A model generated the notes under the pieces. The model did not search any database. It was not told the DNA's origin and worked only from the letters and a program-made list of their open reading frames with translations. Shown here piece by piece: positions 6,773 through 10,537 of a stretch of DNA of 10,537 bases; position 1 is the first letter of the stretch, and each line of letters starts with the position of its first letter. Origin of the DNA: an uncultured Paracoccaceae bacterium (GTDB lineage Bacteria > Pseudomonadota > Alphaproteobacteria > Rhodobacterales > Rhodobacteraceae); NCBI GenBank assembly GCA_937132145.1, contig CAKZNY010000022.1, positions 1-10,537 of the forward strand. Direction: 5' to 3'. The position numbers and the translations under genes are program-made.

Positions 6773-7426
6773 ATGATCGAATTTAGAAATGTTAGTAAAT
6801 CATTCTGGACGGGCACCCAGCGCAAAGTGATTCTGGATCAGGCCAGCTTTAAAATCGAGCTTGGACGTTCCATGGGCATACTTGCACCCAACGGCACCGG
6901 AAAAACCACGATTATCAACATGATGGCGGGGCTAGAGCAGCCGGACGAGGGGAAAATCATTCGCACGTCGCGTATCTCGTTCCCGCTGGGGTTTATGGGC
7001 GGCGTTGTCGGCAGCCACTCGGCAGGCGAGAATGCGCGGTATATTGCGCGTATATACGGCCTTGATCCCGACTATGTAGAGGCGTTTTGCCGGTATCTCG
7101 CCGGATTGGACGAGTATTTCGAAATGCCGCTAAGTACCTATTCATCAGGGATGCGGGCGCGGTTTTCGTTTTCTTTACTTTTGGCGCTGGATTTCGATAT
7201 TTATCTGATTGACGAGGGGATGCCAGGGACCTCGGATGTCGAGTTTAATCGCAAGGCCGGGAATGTCCTGCGGGAGCGGCTTAAACGCTCGACAGTTGTA
7301 ATTGTTTCCCATAGTCCCAGAATACTCGAGCAGTATTGCACTTCTGCGGCGGTTCTTAGAAACGGCAGGTTGCATATGTTCGACTCGCTGGAAAAAGCAA
7401 AAGAGATGTATAATTACAATGCCTAG
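6773..7426 (+). CDS. kpsT: KpsT: ATP-binding protein of capsular polysaccharide ABC exporter
   Basis: The 217-residue ABC ATPase is of the KpsT/Wzt-core size. Motifs in order are Walker A GILAPNGTGKTT at 35-46 with K44 (A38 replaces the more common G or R), the ABC signature at about 122-128 (STYSSGMRAR, a KpsT-like variant of LSGGQ), Walker B IYLIDEGMPGTSD at 143-155 with D147 and catalytic E148, and the switch histidine H180 in VIVSHSPR. It would power export of a lipid-linked polysaccharide across the inner membrane with a KpsM permease. No kpsM is next to it, which is unusual and means the permease is encoded elsewhere. ATG 6773 is used because an in-frame stop lies just upstream (6758-6760) and the next ATG would remove the N-terminal strand. 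The gene overlaps kpsE by 8 bases. Confidence 0.92.
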   Translation: MIEFRNVSKSFWTGTQRKVILDQASFKIELGRSMGILAPNGTGKTTIINMMAGLEQPDEGKIIRTSRISFPLGFMGGVVGSHSAGENARYIARIYGLDPDYVEAFCRYLAGLDEYFEMPLSTYSSGMRARFSFSLLLALDFDIYLIDEGMPGTSDVEFNRKAGNVLRERLKRSTVVIVSHSPRILEQYCTSAAVLRNGRLHMFDSLEKAKEMYNYNA

Positions 7427-8846
7427 TGATCAAACCCCGCCGAAAGGTGAAAACAAAGCACCCCCCAAGCGCACGCGTATGTATCTGCGCAAGGCGCGTC
7501 AAAAAGCGCGCAAGATCGGGCTTGAGGCGATTGACGACGAACACGCCGCGCGGTTGCTGGAGGAACTCGGGGTTGATGTTCTTAACGATGATGTATCCTT
7601 GATTAACGTGGGGACAGCGGGCGGCAACACGTCACCGCTGAAAGACGACACAGATATGATCGATCAGGTCACGGCGAACTTCATGTTGAATGACGCGGAA
7701 CGCCTTGCGGAAGTCCACGCGATTCAACGCGATTTGATCCGTCGCCGCCGTGTACGTTTGTTCCTGCTTATGCTGCGCCTGTTGTTTTTTGTGGCGCTAC
7801 CGACGTTCCTCGTGGGGCGGTATTATTACACCGAAGCCACGGATATGTACGAAACGGAATCGCAATTCGTTATCCAGAAATCCGAAGCAGCTGGCGCCAG
7901 TGCGCTTGGCGGGTTGTTCTCCGGCACCGGTTTTGCCAATTCCGCGGATTCTATAACGGTGCAGGGGTACCTGACCTCGCGCGAGGCGATGTTGCGTCTG
8001 GATGCTGAATTAGGGTACCGCGCCCATTTCCAGCAAGATTTTATTGATGATTTGCAGCGATTGCCAGAGGACGCGAGTCTGGAAGATGCATACGATCTAT
8101 ATAAAGATAACGTAAAGGTTGGATATGATCTGACGGAAGGGGTCATCCATCTTGAGGTGATCGCAACAACGCCGGAAGATTCGCAAGCATTTTCCGTTGC
8201 TTTGATCCGCTTTGCTGAAGAGCGCGTCGACGAGCTGTCAAAGCGTGTGCGTGAAGACCAAATGAAAGGCGCGCAGTTGGCCTATGATACAGCGGAAGCC
8301 GAAATGTTTAAGGCGCAAGCCGAGGTGCTGCGCTTGCAACAATCGCGCGGTGTTCTGAGTGCTGATGCCGAAATTGCAGCACAAATGGGCATTATCAATT
8401 CGTTGGAACTGCAAATCGAAGATAAATTGCTTGATCTGGCCGAGATACTCGACAACCCCAGCCCCAATGAAATTAGGTCAGATATTTTGCAGCGCGAGAT
8501 TAAACGACGCGTGGATCGTGTTGTCTTTTTACGGAAAAAGTTAACCGAAACGACGTCTAGCAATGTTTCTTTGGCAACAATTTCTGGCGAACTGCAAATC
8601 GCCGAGACCAACATGTTAACACGTCAGTTGATGCTACAGCAGTCGTTACAACTTTTCGAAACCGCCCGCATAGATGCCAGTCGGCAGGTCCGGTATTTGA
8701 GTATCGGCGTAACCCCGATCGCGCCCGATGTGCCCACCTACCCCCGCAAGATGGAGAGTACAATCTTGGCATTCATCATCTTCATGGGCATATACATTAT
8801 GCTTTCGTTAACCATTGCGATCTTGCGCGAGCAGGTAAGTGTTTAA
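7419..8846 (+). CDS. kpsE: KpsE: capsule polysaccharide export inner-membrane protein (PCP family)
   Basis: The 475-residue protein has the two-helix layout of polysaccharide co-polymerase/export adaptors: helix 1 at about 113-133, a large periplasmic part with long coiled-coil-forming stretches (about 262-310 and 320-420), and helix 2 at about 447-468, preceded by the proline-rich motif PIAPDVPTYPRK at 433-444, typical of the family. A cytoplasmic N-terminal extension of about 110 residues, with a Lys/Arg-rich stretch at 9-33, makes it longer than E. coli KpsE (about 380). The start is ATG 7419, overlapping the kpsT stop (ATGCCTAG). The reading frame is open further upstream, but that would lie inside kpsT and is rejected. 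KpsE links the inner-membrane exporter to the outer-membrane channel during capsule export. The ribosome site is weak, suggesting coupling to kpsT. Confidence 0.9.
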   Translation: MPSDQTPPKGENKAPPKRTRMYLRKARQKARKIGLEAIDDEHAARLLEELGVDVLNDDVSLINVGTAGGNTSPLKDDTDMIDQVTANFMLNDAERLAEVHAIQRDLIRRRRVRLFLLMLRLLFFVALPTFLVGRYYYTEATDMYETESQFVIQKSEAAGASALGGLFSGTGFANSADSITVQGYLTSREAMLRLDAELGYRAHFQQDFIDDLQRLPEDASLEDAYDLYKDNVKVGYDLTEGVIHLEVIATTPEDSQAFSVALIRFAEERVDELSKRVREDQMKGAQLAYDTAEAEMFKAQAEVLRLQQSRGVLSADAEIAAQMGIINSLELQIEDKLLDLAEILDNPSPNEIRSDILQREIKRRVDRVVFLRKKLTETTSSNVSLATISGELQIAETNMLTRQLMLQQSLQLFETARIDASRQVRYLSIGVTPIAPDVPTYPRKMESTILAFIIFMGIYIMLSLTIAILREQVSV

Positions 8847-8848
8847 CG

Positions 8849-9688
8849 ATGTGTAAAACCGTACAGATTGGCGACGTGCGGGTTGCCAATAATTTACCGC
8901 TTACGATTATCGCAGGTCCGTGCCAGCTCGAGACGCTGGATCATGCGTTAATGATTGCGGATAAACTGGCCGAGATGTGCGCGCGAAGTGGTGCCGGATT
9001 TATCTTCAAGGGCAGCTTTGACAAGGCAAACCGGACATCTCTGGATGGAATTCGCGGCGTTGGGCTGGACGCTGGTTTGGAAATTTTGGCGCAAGTGAAG
9101 CAGCAGATCGGCTGTCCGGTGCTAACGGATGTACATACGGTTGAGCAATGTGCCCCTGTGTCCGATTGTGTTGATGTCTTGCAAATTCCGGCGTTTTTAT
9201 GCCGCCAAACCGATTTGCTTGTGGCCGCCGGTGCCACTGGAAAAGCCGTTAACATCAAGAAAGGCCAGTTTTTGGCACCTTGGGATATGCAACATGTTGC
9301 ACAAAAGGTGGCGTCGAGCGGCAATGAAAACATTCTGCTGACCGAACGTGGAACAAGTTTTGGCTATAACACGCTCGTCAACGATATGCGGTCTTTGCCA
9401 ATAATGTCCGAAACCGGTTATCCAGTGATTATGGACGCAACACACAGCGTGCAACAACCCGGTGGACGAGGGGGCTCCTCCGGTGGGCAGCGCGCGTTTG
9501 CACCCGTGATCGCCCGCGCGGCCGTTGCTGTCGGAGTGGCGGGCGTGTTCCTCGAGACCCACGAAAACCCCGACATTGCCCCTTCGGACGGGCCAAACAT
9601 GACACCACTTTCCGAGATGCCGGATTTGGTCGCGACCTTGATGCGTTTCGATAAACTGGCAAAGGCAAATACCATCCCCAAGCAATAA
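8849..9688 (+). CDS. kdsA: KdsA: 3-deoxy-8-phosphooctulonate (Kdo-8-P) synthase, metal-dependent class
   Basis: The cytoplasmic enzyme condenses phosphoenolpyruvate with arabinose 5-phosphate to Kdo 8-phosphate, the precursor of CMP-Kdo for LPS and for the Kdo linker of capsules. Its 279 residues match the usual length and carry the full set of motifs: IAGPCQLE at 21-28, FKGSFDKANRTS at 53-64, LTDVHT at 92-97, QIPAFLCRQTDLL at 112-124, NIKKGQFLAPWDM at 135-147, LTERGTSFGYNTLVNDMR at 164-181, and DATHSVQQPGG at 196-206. Position 25 is Cys, not the Asn of the E. coli enzyme, and H199, E236 and D247 are all present, which is the ligand set of metal-dependent KdsA. The ATG is 2 bases after the kpsE stop, so it is in the kps operon. 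A second kdsA elsewhere in the genome is possible. Confidence 0.96.
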   Translation: MCKTVQIGDVRVANNLPLTIIAGPCQLETLDHALMIADKLAEMCARSGAGFIFKGSFDKANRTSLDGIRGVGLDAGLEILAQVKQQIGCPVLTDVHTVEQCAPVSDCVDVLQIPAFLCRQTDLLVAAGATGKAVNIKKGQFLAPWDMQHVAQKVASSGNENILLTERGTSFGYNTLVNDMRSLPIMSETGYPVIMDATHSVQQPGGRGGSSGGQRAFAPVIARAAVAVGVAGVFLETHENPDIAPSDGPNMTPLSEMPDLVATLMRFDKLAKANTIPKQ

Positions 9689-9711
9689 ATACGCCCCCCG
9701 TTCGAGCGTAT
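9689..9711 (+). terminator. Possible weak terminator after kdsA
   Basis: A perfect 6-base inverted repeat, ATACGC (9689-9694) and GCGTAT (9706-9711), with an 11-base loop starts directly after the kdsA stop. Only a short ATTT follows, so it is weak as an intrinsic terminator. Confidence 0.3.
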
Positions 9712-9723
9712 GCAAATTTCCCC

Positions 9724-9752
9724 TTGCGACCAGACGACAGCCTATTTATGAA
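9724..9752 (+). promoter_or_regulatory. Possible promoter of the tRNA-Gln gene
   Basis: TTGCGA (9724-9729), a 17-base spacer and TATGAA (9747-9752) end 10 bases before the tRNA. Each box matches the sigma-70 consensus at four of six positions. The location is right for a tRNA promoter, but the match is modest. Confidence 0.35.
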
Positions 9753-9762
9753 GCGTATAAGT

Positions 9763-9837
9763 TGGGATGTAGCCAAGTGGTAAGGCAACGCTTTTTGGTG
9801 GCGTGTATCGTAGGTTCGAATCCTACCATCCCAGCCA
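9763..9837 (+). tRNA. trnQ: tRNA-Gln (anticodon TTG), CCA encoded
   Basis: The full cloverleaf can be drawn. The acceptor stem TGGGATG (9763-9769) pairs with CATCCCA (9827-9833); the D stem is GCC (9772-9774) with GGC (9784-9786); the anticodon stem ACGCT (9788-9792) pairs with GGCGT (9800-9804) and encloses the loop TTTTGGT with anticodon TTG at 9795-9797; the T stem GTAGG (9810-9814) pairs with CCTAC (9822-9826) around the TTCGAAT loop. The discriminator G (9834) is followed by encoded CCA. It reads CAA (and perhaps CAG) glutamine codons. Its 3' end faces the accessory-looking DNA to the right, the usual orientation for tRNA-targeted integration. Confidence 0.96.
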
Positions 9838-9889
9838 TTACCCACTAAGACTATGAGTTATAGATGATATCCCCGCACGGTGACCACTA

Positions 9890-9917
9890 TGCCCCACTTA
9901 GTGCCCCAGAGTGCCCC
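9890..9917 (+). repeat. Three TGCCCC direct repeats near the tRNA 3' end
   Basis: TGCCCC occurs at 9890-9895, 9902-9907 and 9912-9917, the last two within GTGCCCC. The spacing between starts is 12 and 10 bases, about one helical turn, as expected for neighbouring protein-binding sites. They begin 53 bases beyond the tRNA end. Confidence 0.5.
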
Positions 9918-9944
9918 GCTGGCAGACCTCCACCACCGCTGATG

Positions 9945-9996
9945 ATCGTTAACCATTGAGTGGCCATTAAGTGATTCCTGAGTCCACTCTAACGAT
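9945..9996. repeat. Imperfect inverted repeat, 13 paired bases
   Basis: ATCGTTA (9945-9951) and GAGTGG (9958-9963), separated by the six-base ACCATT, pair with CCACTC (9984-9989) and TAACGAT (9990-9996), which are contiguous. The loop is 20 bases. No run of T follows on the plus strand, so it is unlikely to be an intrinsic terminator. Confidence 0.5.
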
Positions 9997-10030
9997 ATGG
10001 GGAGGGGGTGCTGAATGGGGATGTCTCTAC

Positions 10031-10081
10031 GGTCCCCTCTAATAGGTATAAGTAATGGATATTAAAGAAGGAAGAGGGACC
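10031..10081. repeat. Inverted repeat GGTCCCCTCT / AGAGGGACC
   Basis: GGTCCCCTCT (10031-10040) pairs with AGAGGGACC (10073-10081), leaving one bulged C. The AT-rich loop is 32 bases. No T run follows on the plus strand. It may be a protein-binding dyad or an RNA hairpin; its role is unknown. Confidence 0.5.
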
Positions 10082-10126
10082 AGGATTCCTCCCTCCTCGA
10101 GCATAATACCCAATAGGAGGAAGAGG

Positions 10127-10537
10127 TTAGGTGACCGCCCCAAACTGCTCTTCATGGTTGCCGAGTCGCTGGAGATACCCCTCAGACCGTGGGGACTGCT
10201 GCCAACGAACAAAGTCTAGGATCACGTAGTCCCGATCATCGGTGAACTCATCAAGCCCGGTTCCATTGCTGGAGACCACTAACGGTTCCCCGACTACGGC
10301 TTGCGAGGCCTCGGACATGACCGCTCGCAGTTCTCCGACGTGGTTGTAGTCGATGATGTAGCTGTCGTGGACTGATAGGACAGGTATCGACTGGGCGGTG
10401 AAGTGGTTATGGATAGAATTGGCGATGTGATTAGCAAGATCACAAGCTTACCAATCAGAAATGGTGGTATGGGCGGGGAGCAGCCGGCAGACGCAAAATG
10501 AATCAAGGACCGCTAAGGGCCGAAAGCAGACCAGTGA
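10127..10537 (-). pseudogene. 3' remnant of a phage/island-type gene with a VHDSYI motif, interrupted by a stop codon
   Basis: One minus-strand frame is open from the right edge to the TAA/TAG-type stop at 10127, except for a TAA at 10450-10448. Downstream of that stop it reads ACDLANHIANSIHNHFTAQS, then IPVLSVHDSYIIDY (10387-10346), then a hydrophilic C-terminus ending GYLQRLGNHEEQFGAVT. The first ATG in this part (10318) lies after the VHDSYI motif, so the recognisable region cannot be a gene starting there. From memory, the pattern LANxIxNxF...PVLSVHDSYI resembles the C-terminus of hypothetical proteins found on phage-like islands, where VHDS recalls motif C of family A DNA polymerases and phage RNA polymerases. 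That kinship is uncertain. The 29 residues before the stop are not recognisable, so a nonsense mutation, a frameshift or a rearrangement are all possible. Confidence 0.5.

Larger units (their letters stand above)
9838..10126. other. Non-coding accessory stretch next to the tRNA
   Basis: This stretch has no convincing gene. It holds three TGCCCC repeats (9890-9917), a paired CACTAAG/CTTAGTG (9843-9849 and 9897-9903), two long imperfect inverted repeats (9945-9996 and 10031-10081), and a CCTCCT/AGGAGG pair (10092-10097 and 10115-10120). Its density of repeats differs from the compact operons to the left. It may be the edge of an integrated element, with recombination or regulatory sites. The element's integrase is not in the window. 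Confidence 0.45.

Noticed and set aside
6762..6776. Four-codon ORF (ATG AGC CCA GAA TGA) overlapping the kpsT start
   Set aside because: It has no ribosome site and is too short to tell from chance.
7302..7418. Upstream extension of the kpsE frame inside kpsT
   Set aside because: It would add 39 residues encoded out of frame within the conserved end of kpsT. The ATG at 7419 gives the usual ATG/stop overlap and a sensible N-terminus.
9429..9845. 138-residue minus-strand frame across kdsA and the tRNA
   Set aside because: It runs antisense to the well-supported kdsA and tRNA-Gln; its start region is the reverse of the tRNA.
10091..10120. CCTCCT/AGGAGG pair as a terminator of the minus-strand gene fragment
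   Set aside because: The stem is only six bases with a 17-base loop, and no T run follows on the minus strand.
10294..10506. 70-residue minus-strand frame overlapping the VHDSYI region
   Set aside because: The Ser/Thr-rich, low-complexity translation looks like an out-of-frame reading of the fragment carrying the VHDSYI motif.
1..10537. CRISPR array or tandem repeat array
   Set aside because: No regularly spaced direct repeats of 20 bases or more were seen on either strand.

Overview
The window looks like a chromosomal segment from an alphaproteobacterium, most likely of the Rhodobacterales. This is inferred from the pairing of a multi-subunit Na+/H+ antiporter operon with capsule-export genes, from the alphaproteobacterial style of the tRNA-Gln, and from protein motifs. 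No 16S or other decisive marker is present.

Positions 1-6562 (minus strand, read right to left) hold one tightly packed operon for a membrane cation/proton antiporter of the Mrp/Mnh type: mnhE, mnhF, mnhG, an MrpA-C-terminus-like protein (MbhD+MbhE, DUF4040), mnhB, mnhC, then three NuoL/M/N-like proton channel proteins (the third runs off the left edge), with a 114-residue unknown membrane protein between the second and third. Most genes overlap or are separated by fewer than 11 bases. A full-length MrpA is absent. Its two halves appear to be supplied separately, by the small MbhDE-like protein and by one of the extra channel proteins. A perfect TATAAT -10 box with a 17-base spacer to TTGCTA lies about 110 bases upstream of mnhE and probably drives the whole operon.

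Positions 6563-6772 are the divergent intergenic region. Positions 6773-9688 (plus strand) hold a compact capsule operon: kpsT (export ABC ATPase), kpsE (inner-membrane/periplasmic export adaptor) and kdsA (Kdo-8-phosphate synthase, of the metal-dependent class by its residues). Together these supply Kdo and part of the export machinery for a surface polysaccharide. The permease KpsM and the outer-membrane parts are not here.

A complete tRNA-Gln(UUG) with encoded CCA lies at 9763-9837. To its right the character of the DNA changes. The stretch 9838-10126 has no convincing gene but carries three TGCCCC repeats and two long imperfect inverted repeats. From 10127 to the right edge, on the minus strand, is the 3' end of a gene with a VHDSYI motif, interrupted by a stop codon. 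It resembles the C-terminal part of hypothetical proteins carried on phage-like or island DNA. The tRNA therefore probably marks the border of an integrated or decayed mobile element.
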